DNA of 42,945 bases from Syntrophales bacterium (GCA_028712885.1 JAQTPK010000023.1:1-42945), one strand, 5' to 3'; positions 17,190-26,759 are shown, numbered from the stretch's first letter. Numbers and translations: made by a program. The notes: generated by a model not told the origin, from the letters alone.

Positions 17190-17603
17190 TTACTTTTTCT
17201 TTGCCAGGTTTTCGGACAGTTTGTCGTGCAGCATCTTCGAGGACAGCTTATTGCCGAATAGTCCGACCCGGATGGCGACGGTCGTCAAATTCTTTTCCTT
17301 GTAGCGGATCTTGATCAGAACTTTTTCATCATTGATGACGACGTTTATGGTTCCCTGCGCGATTTCCCGGACCGGTTCCACATCGGTGCCCTGCATATCG
17401 GCTATCGTTTTTTCCGCGGCTGCCCAGACCTTATCGATAGAGGCGTTATAATCCGTCGTCATTTCGCCGTTGATATACACGTATGTTCCTGAAACACCGG
17501 CCCCTCCGGCGGCAACCGGCACCATCATCCAGCATCCGGAGGACAGTGCGGCCATGGCCAGAATCCCGAACAACAATACAATGCCCATTCTGAACTTCAG
17601 CAT
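17190..17603 (-). CDS. DUF3568-like lipoprotein
   Basis: The 137-residue product has a lipoprotein-like signal ending SSGC (Cys24), a Gly/Ala-rich linker (VAAGGAGVSGTYVYINGE), then an alpha/beta domain (KVWAAAEKTIADM ... GTINVVINDEKVLIKIRYKEKNLTTVAIRVG). This is the look of DUF3568-type small lipoproteins. It leads the minus-strand run with the flippase-like gene. A terminator upstream (17640-17667) separates it from the protease gene. No enzymatic motif is visible. Confidence 0.78.
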   Translation of the reverse strand: MLKFRMGIVLLFGILAMAALSSGCWMMVPVAAGGAGVSGTYVYINGEMTTDYNASIDKVWAAAEKTIADMQGTDVEPVREIAQGTINVVINDEKVLIKIRYKEKNLTTVAIRVGLFGNKLSSKMLHDKLSENLAKKK

Positions 17604-17631
17604 ACTTCGGCGCTCCTTCCTGCATCAGGCT

Positions 17632-17667
17632 GAAAGAAAAACCCACCCTGGTAGTTTGGGGTGGGTT
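17632..17667 (-). terminator. Intrinsic terminator of the Lon-like gene
   Basis: On the minus strand AACCCACCC (17667-17659) pairs with GGGTGGGTT (17648-17640) over a 10-nt loop. It is followed by TTTTCTTTC. It lies 38 nt after the Lon-like gene's stop and ends that transcript before the lipoprotein gene. Confidence 0.75.
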
Positions 17668-17705
17668 GTACTACAGCTGAAACTTAAGGGCAAACGGAAA
17701 AATGA

Positions 17706-20177
17706 TCACACTTTATCCGTTTTTTTCATCTCTTCCTCGCTGAATTTCTTAAGGCTCTCAATAATGGATTTCAGCCTGGAGTCCACCAGATCGTTAACGG
17801 TTCCCTTCGGATAGGCGCCGTTCACTTTCTGGCCCGCGCTCACGCCGGTCAGTATCTCAATGCCCTGGTCTATGCTCTTTATCGGATAGATGTGGAACTT
17901 GCCTTCGCTGACTGCCTTTACCACGTCCTTGCGGAGCATGAGATCGGGGACGTTCTGGACGGGAATCATTACCCCCTGCCGGCCCGTCAAACCTTTAGCC
18001 CTGCAGACGTCGAAAAACCCTTCGATCTTCCAGTTCACTCCCCCGATCGGCTGGATATCCCCCTTCTGGTTGACCGATCCCGTAACGGCTATATCCTGGC
18101 GCAGCGGCAGCTCCGAGAGGCTGGAGAGGATGGCGTAAACCTCGGTGGATGAGGCGCTGTCCCCGTCAACCCCCGAATACGACTGCTCGAAGGCGATGCT
18201 TGCGCTCATGGTGAGGGGTTTGTCCTGCGCATACTTGCCGCGGAAGTACCCTTCCATGATCAGGACGCCCTTGTCGTGCGTGCTTCCCGAGAGCTTTGCT
18301 TCCCTCTCAATATTAATCACGCCCGCCCTGCCGATTGACGTCCTCGCCGTAATGCGGGTAGGCCTGCCGAAAGCATGATCGCCCAGATCATATACGGAGA
18401 GCCCGTTTACCTGTCCGGTCACTTTCGCTTCCGTGTCGATCAGGATTATTCCATCGTCGATAAGTTCCTGAATCTTGTCCTCGATCAGTGAAACGCGGTT
18501 TGTCCTTTCCTCTATGGCCTTGTCCACGTGATCTTCGTCGACCAGCTCTTTCCCTTCCCTTTTTGCCCAGTAACTCGCTTCCCGGATCAGATCGGCGATA
18601 TCGCTGAACCTCGTGGACAGTTTTTTCTGCCTTCCCGCCAGCTTCGTGCCGTGCTCGATGACCGTGGCCACGGCCTTTTTATTGAAGTTAAGGAGCTTCT
18701 CGTCGTCTATGATTTTTTTTATGAAGCAGATATAGTCCTGGACATGCTTGTCCACGTTCGGCATTTCCGTGTCGAAATCGGCCTTGGTTTTGAAAATCTT
18801 TTTGAAATCGTCCTCAAGGTTGTAGAGGAGATAGTACATATACGGGTCTCCGATCATCACGACCTTCACGTCAAGTCCGATCGGCTCCGGCTTGATGGCC
18901 GTCGGCATGAATCCATACGGATCGTACGGCTGGAGATTAAGAAGCCGGTTTTTCAGCGTGCGCTTCAGCATCGGCCATACGCCGCCTTCGATCAGGGCGT
19001 CAAGGGCGCTGAAGACGATAAACCCGCCGTTCGCCCGCAGGATCGACCCCGCCTTGATCTTGGTGAAATCGGTTTTCCAGAAGCCGGCGCGGTCGATTTC
19101 CCGCTCGATCGTGCCGAAAAGATTCTTGTAATTCGGGTCGGTCTCCAGAATGACGGGAGTCTTCTTTGTCTGGGAGTTATCTACCAGGACGTTGACCTTG
19201 TATTCTACGTACCTCGGCTGCTGCGGCGGTATCATGATCGGCATTCCCCCTGCCGCCGCCGCCTGGGGCTGCTGTTCGTCCTCGCGCTCCCTGAAAATCT
19301 TCAGGTTGGAAAGGATGTTCTCCTGGACCTCGTCCAGATAGCTGTTCATCTTTTCGTTGCTGTTGCCGTATTTCATCCGGATATCGGAAACTATGCCGCT
19401 GACGGCGGGCAGCCCTGTTCTGTACTCGAGCTGTTCCACTTCTTTTCGCAGCTCGCGCTCGAGCTGGCGTGTCTCCCTCATCAGGGAATCCAGCTCGACC
19501 CGGAGGTCGATTATCTTTCTGCGTATCTTGTCCAGCTCTTCCCGGCTGAATTTGTCCTGCTCGGCGAGAGCTTCCAACTGCTCGATGGGGACCGGCTTGC
19601 CTTCGTACAGGGGCACTATGTCCTGCCGGGTGAAGGGGCCGATCTGAAACTGGACGAGCTGGAAATTTTCCTTGTATATCTTTTCGTTAAATTCCCGGAA
19701 AAGCTCCTTCTGCTTCGTCCGGTACTTCTCCATCATCTCCTCGGTCTCTTTCTTGAATGACTCGCTCTCGAAAATGAACGGAATCTGCCTTTTCAGAAAC
19801 GAGACCATCTCGTCCATATCCTCCTGGAATTTTTTTCCCATTCCGGCAGGCAGGGTTATTACTTTGGGCATATCCGGATTTTTGAAATTGTTCACATAAC
19901 AGATGTCGTCGGGTATACCCCGGCCGAGATCCAGCTGCTCCAGAAGAGCCATGATGGTGGAAGTTTTGCCCGTTCCGGCGCGGCCGGAGGCGAAAATATT
20001 GTAGCCGGGGCTGTCGATCTGCAGACCGAGGGTGATCGCCTTTACGGCGCGCTCCTGGCCGATTATCCCCTTGTAGTAAGAACATTCTTTCGTCGTTTCA
20101 AAACGGAGGGCGTCAGGATCGCAGATCCATCTAAGCTTGTCGACCGGTACCTCCTCAAACTGAGTTCTGTTATTCAT
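17706..20177 (-). CDS. Lon-like ATP-dependent protease (AAA_32 plus S16 domains)
   Basis: The 823-residue product has an N-terminal ATPase part with Walker A GRAGTGKT (about 63-70), a long charged coiled-coil region (about 150-300), a second AAA portion and a C-terminal Lon S16 protease domain. The catalytic dyad is Ser674 (GDSAS) and Lys717 (GGVNWK), 43 residues apart, the same spacing as in E. coli Lon. It belongs to the YcbZ/LonB-like group, not classical LonA. The start ATG 20177 has a strong GGAGGG. The frame stays open upstream to 20294, but that extension (repeated FTFHFSP) is translated word repeat and should not be included. It should degrade substrates in the cytosol. Confidence 0.93.
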   Translation of the reverse strand: MNNRTQFEEVPVDKLRWICDPDALRFETTKECSYYKGIIGQERAVKAITLGLQIDSPGYNIFASGRAGTGKTSTIMALLEQLDLGRGIPDDICYVNNFKNPDMPKVITLPAGMGKKFQEDMDEMVSFLKRQIPFIFESESFKKETEEMMEKYRTKQKELFREFNEKIYKENFQLVQFQIGPFTRQDIVPLYEGKPVPIEQLEALAEQDKFSREELDKIRRKIIDLRVELDSLMRETRQLERELRKEVEQLEYRTGLPAVSGIVSDIRMKYGNSNEKMNSYLDEVQENILSNLKIFREREDEQQPQAAAAGGMPIMIPPQQPRYVEYKVNVLVDNSQTKKTPVILETDPNYKNLFGTIEREIDRAGFWKTDFTKIKAGSILRANGGFIVFSALDALIEGGVWPMLKRTLKNRLLNLQPYDPYGFMPTAIKPEPIGLDVKVVMIGDPYMYYLLYNLEDDFKKIFKTKADFDTEMPNVDKHVQDYICFIKKIIDDEKLLNFNKKAVATVIEHGTKLAGRQKKLSTRFSDIADLIREASYWAKREGKELVDEDHVDKAIEERTNRVSLIEDKIQELIDDGIILIDTEAKVTGQVNGLSVYDLGDHAFGRPTRITARTSIGRAGVINIEREAKLSGSTHDKGVLIMEGYFRGKYAQDKPLTMSASIAFEQSYSGVDGDSASSTEVYAILSSLSELPLRQDIAVTGSVNQKGDIQPIGGVNWKIEGFFDVCRAKGLTGRQGVMIPVQNVPDLMLRKDVVKAVSEGKFHIYPIKSIDQGIEILTGVSAGQKVNGAYPKGTVNDLVDSRLKSIIESLKKFSEEEMKKTDKV

Positions 20178-20228
20178 CGGTCCCTCCTGATAGAAGTAGA
20201 TGCCTGATAAAAAATAGTACAGTTTTAA

Positions 20229-20372
20229 TGAAAAGTAAAAAGTAAAAGGTGAAAAGTGAAAAGTGAAAGGTGAAAGGTGAAAGGTGAAAAGCAAAAAGTA
20301 AAGCAGGTTGCCAACGACAGGATCTCGAGTCAGACTTGCCCGCAGAGTATCTTTTTACTTTTCACTTTTAAG
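20229..20372. repeat. GTGAAAA/CACTTTT word palindrome
   Basis: The left arm (20229-20306) is an array of AAAAGTA, AAAGGTG and AAAAGTG words. The right arm (20351-20372) is the inverse (CTTTTTACTTTTCACTTTTA). Between them is about 45 nt of unrelated sequence. It fills the gap between the TVP38-type gene and the Lon-like gene. The right arm encodes the TVP38-type protein's last residues (KSEK, then stop). Confidence 0.65.
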
Positions 20373-21029
20373 TCCTCGGACGGCGGCCAGGATCTTTTCC
20401 CGGTAAAAGTAGCCTATGAGAAAAATTATCGCGGAAATGCCCATGAGGATAAAGAAAGCGGCATTCTGCTCGTTTCTGACGCAGCTGCCGCTGATGGAGA
20501 GGAGAATTGTGCCGAAGAGTCTTCCCGCCGTGGAGATGATGAGAAACGTCCCCAGGGGCATGTGGCTCAATCCCATTATATAGCAGAGGGCGTCTTTTGG
20601 AAAACCGGGGATGAGAAACAGGACAAATGAAACGATGATACCCTGATGCTTCATGAAATGATCGTACTTCTGGATAATCCCGGCGTTGACCGCCCTTTCC
20701 ACAAACGGCAGCCCGAACGTCCGCGCGAGAATGAAGGCGATCCACGATCCGATGCTGAGGCCGATTGTGGAATAAATGGTGCCGAGCACGGGGCCGTACA
20801 GGTATCCCCCGATCAGGCCGGTCACCTCCCCGGGCACGGGGGCGACCAGCACCTGCATTATCTGAAGCAGAATGAATACGACAATCGAATAGGGCCCGAA
20901 TGAAGTCAGAAAGTAGACGAGCTTTTTCCGGTCTACGAAGTAGATGTATAAATTAAAATAATAAAGCAGGTAAACAGCCGCGGCAACAGCGATTATCAGG
21001 GCGGCTATCCTCAGGGGGGTTTTGGGCAT
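20355..21029 (-). CDS. TVP38/TMEM64 (VTT-domain) membrane protein
   Basis: The 224-residue product has an N-terminal helix, then the VTT-domain pattern: LQIMQVLVAPVPGEVTGLIGGYLYGPVLGTIYSTIGLSIGSWIAF, with the G-x(6)-G-x-x-Y-G motif, and later FLIPGFPKDALCYIMG. It has about five transmembrane helices. VTT/DedA-like proteins are linked to lipid scrambling or flipping. The C-terminus (GLKSEK) is supplied by the word repeat. It is encoded upstream of the Lon-like gene on the same strand, with the repeat between them. No substrate is deducible. Confidence 0.86.
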   Translation of the reverse strand: MPKTPLRIAALIIAVAAAVYLLYYFNLYIYFVDRKKLVYFLTSFGPYSIVVFILLQIMQVLVAPVPGEVTGLIGGYLYGPVLGTIYSTIGLSIGSWIAFILARTFGLPFVERAVNAGIIQKYDHFMKHQGIIVSFVLFLIPGFPKDALCYIMGLSHMPLGTFLIISTAGRLFGTILLSISGSCVRNEQNAAFFILMGISAIIFLIGYFYREKILAAVRGLKSEK

Positions 21030-21194
21030 TATTCGCTCGGCAATAGATTGACCAACTTATAACAGGTTTGTTTCAAATAAATCAAGCAAATGGGATTTTG
21101 GAGAGCCTGTGTGCCGCGCAGGCAAACTGACTGATAAGGCTCGAAGCTTCATGCGGAAAAGAGGCAAGAAAACGCGGCGGGCTGGTTCAAGATA

Positions 21195-22586
21195 TCAGGC
21201 GCCCTTTTTTCTGTTCCGGATGGGGCTGGCGCCGTCCCAGCATTTGAGGCACAAGGCCCCGCGGGGGAGCCCCAGCGCCTTGACGAACGAATCTATACTG
21301 TTGTATTTGACCGAGTCCGCGCCGATCCGGACCGCCATCCAGGATTCGAGTTTGCGCAATTCCTGCAGCGACAGGATGTCGCCCTTCCGGAGAAACTCAC
21401 GGGCGCAGAGTTCATCATAGGAGCGCGTCGATATTCCGAAATCACAGGGATACATCAGGGGCGGGCAGGCTATCCGGACATGTACTTCCCTGGCGCCCAC
21501 TTTTTTAATGTCGCGCACCTTGTTCTGTATCTGGGTCCCCCGGACGATGGAATCGTCGCAGAGAACAATCCGCTTTCCCTGTACGGCGTATCTCAGGACG
21601 GAAAGCTTCCTTTTCGCCATCACCTCGCGGGCGGCCTGTGTGGATTGCGTGTAACTCCGATCGGCATAGCGGTTATAGAGGAATACTTCCTGGTAGGGAA
21701 TTCCAGACCCTTTATGATACCCGAGCGCATGGCCGATTCCGGACATTGGAACAGGGGCGACGATATCGGCCGCAAGATTTCCTTCTTCCCGGTCCCGCGC
21801 GGCCAGGCTCTCCCCGAGCCGGCTCCTCGCCTCCTGCACATAAATACCGTCGATTATGGAATCGATGCTGGCGGTGTACGCCCATTCGAAGGCGCAGTGG
21901 GCGGTACGGGGGGAAGGCAACTGGAGCGCCGTTTCGAATCCCGCCTCGCTGAGCCGGACAATCTCTCCAGGCCGGACGTCGCGCACGACATCGATATCAA
22001 GGTTCTGCAGGGCCCTGGACTCGGAACTGACCGCGACGCGGTCTCCGTTTCTTCCCAGGATCAGGGGCCGGAAACCGTAGATGTCCCTGGCCGCGTACAC
22101 GGCGTCCCTGGTCAGCACCACGATACAATAAGCCCCCTCGATCTTTCGGGCGAGGCTGGCTATTCCCGATACAACATCTGATTCTTCCATGATCGCATGC
22201 GAGATGATTTCGATATGTTCATTGCGCTGAAAGGCCTTTCCCTTGGCTTTCATGGATTTCAGGAGCTTCTCTGAGTTGACCACGTTTCCGCTGAAGGCCA
22301 CCGCCATTTCCCCGAGCTTCGAATGAAGCGTGACCGGCTGCCTTTCCCACAGGCTCACGTGCCCGATGCCCCGGTTTCCGGTCAGATACGAAAGCTCCTG
22401 CTGCTGGAAGGTGATGCCCACTTTTCCGTAATGCGTCACCTGCCGGATAGCCTCGTCGAAAGTTGCAATACCGCAATACTGCTGGCCCCGATGCTGGAGA
22501 AAATCTATCCCCTGGTAAATATCCATAATACAGGGATTTCCGGAAATCATTCCGAAAAGGCCGCAGTTTTCTTCGATTTCTTTCAT
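21195..22586 (-). CDS. purF: Amidophosphoribosyltransferase PurF
   Basis: PurF makes phosphoribosylamine from PRPP and glutamine, the first step of de novo purine synthesis. The 463-residue product has an N-terminal glutaminase with Cys8 after a seven-residue leader (MKEIEENCGLFG), so a propeptide is probably removed. The PRPP loop is IVLCDDSIVRGT in the C-terminal half. A C-terminal CLKC pair resembles the Fe-S ligands of the Bacillus-type enzyme. It lies 31 nt downstream of carB on the same strand, an unusual pairing of purine and pyrimidine genes. No terminator lies between them. Confidence 0.95.
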   Translation of the reverse strand: MKEIEENCGLFGMISGNPCIMDIYQGIDFLQHRGQQYCGIATFDEAIRQVTHYGKVGITFQQQELSYLTGNRGIGHVSLWERQPVTLHSKLGEMAVAFSGNVVNSEKLLKSMKAKGKAFQRNEHIEIISHAIMEESDVVSGIASLARKIEGAYCIVVLTRDAVYAARDIYGFRPLILGRNGDRVAVSSESRALQNLDIDVVRDVRPGEIVRLSEAGFETALQLPSPRTAHCAFEWAYTASIDSIIDGIYVQEARSRLGESLAARDREEGNLAADIVAPVPMSGIGHALGYHKGSGIPYQEVFLYNRYADRSYTQSTQAAREVMAKRKLSVLRYAVQGKRIVLCDDSIVRGTQIQNKVRDIKKVGAREVHVRIACPPLMYPCDFGISTRSYDELCAREFLRKGDILSLQELRKLESWMAVRIGADSVKYNSIDSFVKALGLPRGALCLKCWDGASPIRNRKKGA

Positions 22587-22617
22587 TCGCCTTTGGTCCT
22601 TCTCCGCCTGACTGGAA

Positions 22618-25600
22618 TTATATTATATCACGGTGATATTCTTGCAGAGATTTCGCTCGTCCATGTCCTACCCGGTAAGCAGCGATCCCCTTCACGGCCG
22701 CCACCGCGGCCGCGGCCGTCGTGATGTACGGTATCTTGTACTTTATGGCGGCCTTACGAATATAGGAATCGTCGTACTTCCCGAGCCTTCCGTTCGGGGT
22801 GTTTATGACCAGGTTGATCTCGCCGTTTTTGATCCCGTCGACGATATTCGGCCTGCCCTCGTGCATTTTCAGGATGTGGTCCGCCTCTATGCCGTTATCG
22901 TTCAGGAATTTCTTTGTTCCCCCGGTTGCCTTGATCCGGAACCCAAGCTTTTCAAAATCCCGCGCTATTGCAAGGGACCTGTTCTTATCGGCGTCGGAGA
23001 CCGTAATCAGGACGGTGCCCCTGTCGGGGAGGTATTGCTGCGCGGCGACCTGGGCCTTGTAGAATGCCAGTCCGAAAGAATCGGCAAGTCCCAGGACCTC
23101 GCCCGTTGAGCGCATCTCCGGTCCGAGAAGCGGATCGACTTCCTGAAACATATTGAAGGGAAAGACGGCTTCCTTTACCCCGAAATGGGGGATCGGGCGC
23201 CTTCGCAGACCCAGGTCCTCAAGCTTCTTTCCGAGCATGACCTGGGTGGCCAGTCTCGCCATGGAAATATTGCATACCTTTGAGACCAGGGGTACTGTGC
23301 GGGAAGCCCGAGGATTTGCCTCAAGAATATAAACCACGTCCCTGGCGATTGCGTACTGGATATTCATAAGCCCGACGACTCTGAACTCGACGGCGATTCT
23401 CCTGGTATAATCGATAATTGTATCAATGTGTTTTGCCGGGATACTGATGGGCGGGATAACACAGGCCGAGTCGCCGGAGTGGACGCCGGCGAGTTCGATA
23501 TGCTCCATGACGGCGGGGACAAACGCGTCGGCGCCGTCGGAGATTGCATCCGCTTCCGCCTCGATGGCGTCCTCCAGGAATTTATCAATCAGAATCGGCC
23601 GCTCCGGCGTGACGCCGACCGCCCTGGCGACGTAATGTTTCAGCATTGCCTCGTCATGGACGATTTCCATTCCGCGTCCGCCGAGGACGTATGACGGACG
23701 CACCATCAGGGGATAACCGATGCCGTCTGCTATTTTGATTGCCTCTGCCAGGTTGCTTGCCATTCCAGAGGCCGGCATGGGGATGCCGAGCTTTTTCATC
23801 GCGTTCCGGAAAAGGTCGCGGTCTTCGGCCATATCGATTGTCTCCGGGCTCGTTCCGATGATCCGGACACCCGCCCCGGCCAGTTCCCCCGCTATATTGA
23901 GAGGCGTCTGCCCGCCGAACTGGACTATGACGCCTTCGGGCTTTTCCTTTTCGTAAATACTGAGGACATCCTCCACCGTCAGGGGTTCGAAGTAGAGCTT
24001 GTCGGAGGTATCGTAGTCGGTCGAGACCGTCTCCGGGTTGCAGTTCACCATGATGGATTCAAAGCCTTCGTCCCGGAGCGTGAACGCCGCATGGACGCAG
24101 CAGTAGTCGAACTCTATCCCCTGTCCGATACGGTTCGGCCCGCCTCCCAGGACCATGATCTTTCGCCTGCGGCTGGTCGCCACTTTGTCGGGGGCGTTAT
24201 AGGTAGAGAAATAATAGGCAGCATTCTCGACGCCGCTCACGGGAACGGGCTCCCAGGCTTCCGTCAGACCCAATTCCGTCCTTCGCTTTCTCAGGTTCTC
24301 CTCCGGAATTCCGAGCAGGCCGGCGAGATAGCGGTCGGCGAAACCGTCCTTTTTCGCCCTCGCAAGCAGGTCGTCCGGGAGTTCCTTTCCCCTGCAGCGG
24401 AGAATTTCTTCCTCGAGCTCGACCAGTTCCTTCATCTGCCCGATAAACCATGGCTTGATGAAGGTTCTGCGGTACAGCGTTTCCATATCCGCCCCTTTAC
24501 GGAGCGCCTCATACATGATGAACTGGCGCTCGCTCGTCGGTTCGGCCAGAAGCTCCATCAGCTGATCAAGCGTCTTTTCATGGAAATCTCTTGCGAATCC
24601 CAGGCCGTAGCGCCCCTTCTCGAGCGAGCGGATCGACTTCTGAAATGCTTCCTTGTAATTTTTTCCGATGCTCATGACCTCGCCCACGGCGCGCATCTGG
24701 GTTCCGAGTCTGTCGATCGCGCCGGGAAACTTCTCGAAATCCCACCGGGCGAATTTCACCACGACATAATCTCCCGAGGGAGTGTATTTTTCCAGGGTGC
24801 CTTCCCGCCAGTAGGGGATTTCGTCGAGGGTAAGCCCCGCCGCCAGCAGCGAGGAAATATAGGCTATGGGGAACCCTGTCGCCTTGGAGGCGAGCGCCGA
24901 GGAGCGCGAGGTCCGCGGATTGATCTCGATTACCACGACGCGGCCCGTTGCGGGGTCGTGGGCAAACTGGATATTGGTGCCGCCGATCACCTGGATCGCT
25001 TCCACGATATCGTAAGAATATTTCTGAAGCCTCTGCTGCAGTTCCGGCGCTATCGTCAGCATCGGGGCCGTGCAGTAGGAATCGCCCGTATGGACGCCCA
25101 TTGCATCCACGTTTTCGATGAAGCAGACGGTAATCATCCTGTTGTTCGCGTCGCGGACGACCTCAAGCTCCAGTTCTTCCCAGCCCAGGACGGATTCTTC
25201 CACCAGTATCTGTCCGACCAGGCTGGCGGAGATTCCCCTGCCGGCGACAACCCGGAGCTCTTCAAGGTTGTACACGAGGCCTCCGCCCGTTCCGCCCATG
25301 GTGTACGCAGGGCGGATCACTACGGGGTAGCCGAGCATGGCGGCGATTTTCTCGGCCTCTTCAACGCTGTAAGCCGGTTCGCTTTTCGGCATGTCTATTC
25401 CGAGCCGGTTCATCGCAGCCTTGAAAGCGATCCGGTCCTCTCCCCTTTCGATCGCGTCCACCTGGACTCCGATCACCTTGACTCCGAACTTGTCGAGTAT
25501 CCCCCGGCGGGCCAGATCCGCGGTGAGATTGAGTCCCGTCTGGCCGCCCAGGTTCGGGAGGATCGCGTCCGGCCGCTCATTTTCGATGATCTCGATCATG

Positions 25601-25818
25601 GAATCGATATTGAGCGGCTCTATGTACGTCACGTCGGCCATCCCGGGATCGGTCATGATCGTTGCGGGATTCGAATTGACAAGAACGATTTCGTATCCGA
25701 CCTTGCGGAGAGCCTTGCACGCCTGAGTTCCCGAATAATCGAATTCGCAGGCCTGCCCGATCACGATCGGGCCGGAGCCGATTATCATTACTTTGTGGAT
25801 ATCTTCACGTTTAGGCAT
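22618..25818 (-). CDS. carB: Carbamoyl-phosphate synthase large subunit CarB
   Basis: CarB uses ammonia from CarA, bicarbonate and two ATP to make carbamoyl phosphate for pyrimidines and arginine. The 1066-residue product has two tandem ATP-grasp halves (IIGSGPIVIGQACEFDYSG near the start, and VLGGGPNRIGQGIEFDYC at mid-protein), GGTGGG and GGRGMEI nucleotide loops, and a C-terminal MGS-like allosteric domain (TGGTKKFLNDNGI). The start ATG 25818 is preferred over an upstream in-frame start at 25899, because it matches the family start PKREDIHKVMIIG and has AGGAAGG upstream. carA is not in this window. Confidence 0.97.
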   Translation of the reverse strand: MPKREDIHKVMIIGSGPIVIGQACEFDYSGTQACKALRKVGYEIVLVNSNPATIMTDPGMADVTYIEPLNIDSMIEIIENERPDAILPNLGGQTGLNLTADLARRGILDKFGVKVIGVQVDAIERGEDRIAFKAAMNRLGIDMPKSEPAYSVEEAEKIAAMLGYPVVIRPAYTMGGTGGGLVYNLEELRVVAGRGISASLVGQILVEESVLGWEELELEVVRDANNRMITVCFIENVDAMGVHTGDSYCTAPMLTIAPELQQRLQKYSYDIVEAIQVIGGTNIQFAHDPATGRVVVIEINPRTSRSSALASKATGFPIAYISSLLAAGLTLDEIPYWREGTLEKYTPSGDYVVVKFARWDFEKFPGAIDRLGTQMRAVGEVMSIGKNYKEAFQKSIRSLEKGRYGLGFARDFHEKTLDQLMELLAEPTSERQFIMYEALRKGADMETLYRRTFIKPWFIGQMKELVELEEEILRCRGKELPDDLLARAKKDGFADRYLAGLLGIPEENLRKRRTELGLTEAWEPVPVSGVENAAYYFSTYNAPDKVATSRRRKIMVLGGGPNRIGQGIEFDYCCVHAAFTLRDEGFESIMVNCNPETVSTDYDTSDKLYFEPLTVEDVLSIYEKEKPEGVIVQFGGQTPLNIAGELAGAGVRIIGTSPETIDMAEDRDLFRNAMKKLGIPMPASGMASNLAEAIKIADGIGYPLMVRPSYVLGGRGMEIVHDEAMLKHYVARAVGVTPERPILIDKFLEDAIEAEADAISDGADAFVPAVMEHIELAGVHSGDSACVIPPISIPAKHIDTIIDYTRRIAVEFRVVGLMNIQYAIARDVVYILEANPRASRTVPLVSKVCNISMARLATQVMLGKKLEDLGLRRRPIPHFGVKEAVFPFNMFQEVDPLLGPEMRSTGEVLGLADSFGLAFYKAQVAAQQYLPDRGTVLITVSDADKNRSLAIARDFEKLGFRIKATGGTKKFLNDNGIEADHILKMHEGRPNIVDGIKNGEINLVINTPNGRLGKYDDSYIRKAAIKYKIPYITTAAAAVAAVKGIAAYRVGHGRAKSLQEYHRDII

Positions 25819-25952
25819 GAATACCTTCCTGTTGCGATCTCTATTGAGCAGTCCCGGGCCGGGAGATAGCGGGTAAAAAGATCTGGATAAAAGGGCCAAA
25901 GTTGCAGTTTTTACAAGCTGCTGGACTACAATATCGTGCTCATGGCAGGGCG

Positions 25953-25981
25953 ACTATAGGGAAGGGCATTGGGAAAGTCAA
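25953..25981 (-). promoter_or_regulatory. Sigma-70-type promoter of carB-purF
   Basis: On the minus strand, -35 TTGACT (25981-25976) and -10 TATAGT (25958-25953) are separated by 17 nt, each matching consensus at 5 of 6. Transcription would start near 25946, leaving a leader of about 128 nt before carB. No clear attenuator is seen in it. Confidence 0.65.
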
Positions 25982-26015
25982 GGCGGATTTGCTGTTATTT
26001 TAATCACCTCTGCGG

Positions 26016-26759
26016 TTATTGTTTTCTTCTTTTTACGCTCGATCCCGGCTTGAGCCAGCTTTCCGGATCGGAGAGAAAATCCCTGTAAATACGATAATAT
26101 TCCGTATCCTCGTACCTTATCGGCCTCACCGGGATATTATCGAAGCTGAGGATGTCTGCACCGGGGCACGCCAGCAGGAGCGGCGAATGGGTTGCGACAA
26201 TGAATTGGGCGTGGCCCGCTTCCGCCATTTCCGCCATGAGCTCCAGGAATTCAAGCTGGCTGCGGGGAGAGAGGGCCGTTTCGGGCTCATCCAGGAAGTA
26301 TATCCCCGGGATCTTGTACCGGGATTTGAAATAGGACATAAGGGACTGGCCGTGCGACTGTGAAACCAGCGATTTTCCCCCGAAATAATTGAGCTGTCCC
26401 GGGTCCGCCGCCGCCCATTCATCGAGTGCAAGGGTAAAATCGCGGAAGATGTCCGAGCCGAAATAAGACCCCGGAACCGGATCTTTCGTCCACCTGATAT
26501 CTATGTATTTGTAAAGCGTCTCCTCATGGGGATTCGAGTTGAAACGCGTTCTCCCGGAACTTTTCCAGATATGGACCCCTGCCTTTCTGCAGACCGCCTG
26601 GAGAAGCGTCGATTTGCCGGTCCCGTTTTCACCGATGAAAAAAGTGACGGGGGACTTCAGGTCGATTCTCTTTGTTTCCTGGAAAATTTTCAGATGGAAA
26701 GGGTATCCGTCTTTTACAGGGAATCGGGCTGGATCGATCTGGATAGTATTTAGATGCAT
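26016..26759 (-). CDS. AAA ATPase of the SMC/RecF-like predicted ATPase group
   Basis: The 247-residue product has Walker A FIGENGTGKST (41-51), an ABC-type signature-like SHGQSL (135-140), Walker B IYFLDEPE (153-160, Asp157 and Glu158) and His191 in the switch region (VATHSPLL). It matches the COG3910-type predicted ATPases that resemble the ABC ATPase head and lack a transmembrane partner. It is a single gene on the minus strand between the carB promoter and the atoE gene, with no nuclease or toxin next to it. It could act in DNA repair or phage defence, but nothing here proves that. Confidence 0.82.
   Translation of the reverse strand: MHLNTIQIDPARFPVKDGYPFHLKIFQETKRIDLKSPVTFFIGENGTGKSTLLQAVCRKAGVHIWKSSGRTRFNSNPHEETLYKYIDIRWTKDPVPGSYFGSDIFRDFTLALDEWAAADPGQLNYFGGKSLVSQSHGQSLMSYFKSRYKIPGIYFLDEPETALSPRSQLEFLELMAEMAEAGHAQFIVATHSPLLLACPGADILSFDNIPVRPIRYEDTEYYRIYRDFLSDPESWLKPGSSVKRRKQ

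Noticed and set aside
20178-20294. N-terminal extension of the Lon-like protease to 20294.
   Set aside because: It translates the word repeat as FTFHFSP copies, and GGAGGG lies before ATG 20177.
18528-25869. Long open frames on the opposite strand of the Lon-like and carB genes (for example 18528-19760 and 24091-25869 plus strand).
   Set aside because: They mirror strong protein families on the minus strand, show no family signal, no Shine-Dalgarno, and reflect codon bias of the true genes.
26016-26759. Phage-defence system built on the AAA ATPase.
   Set aside because: It is a lone gene with no nuclease, toxin or other partner in the window.
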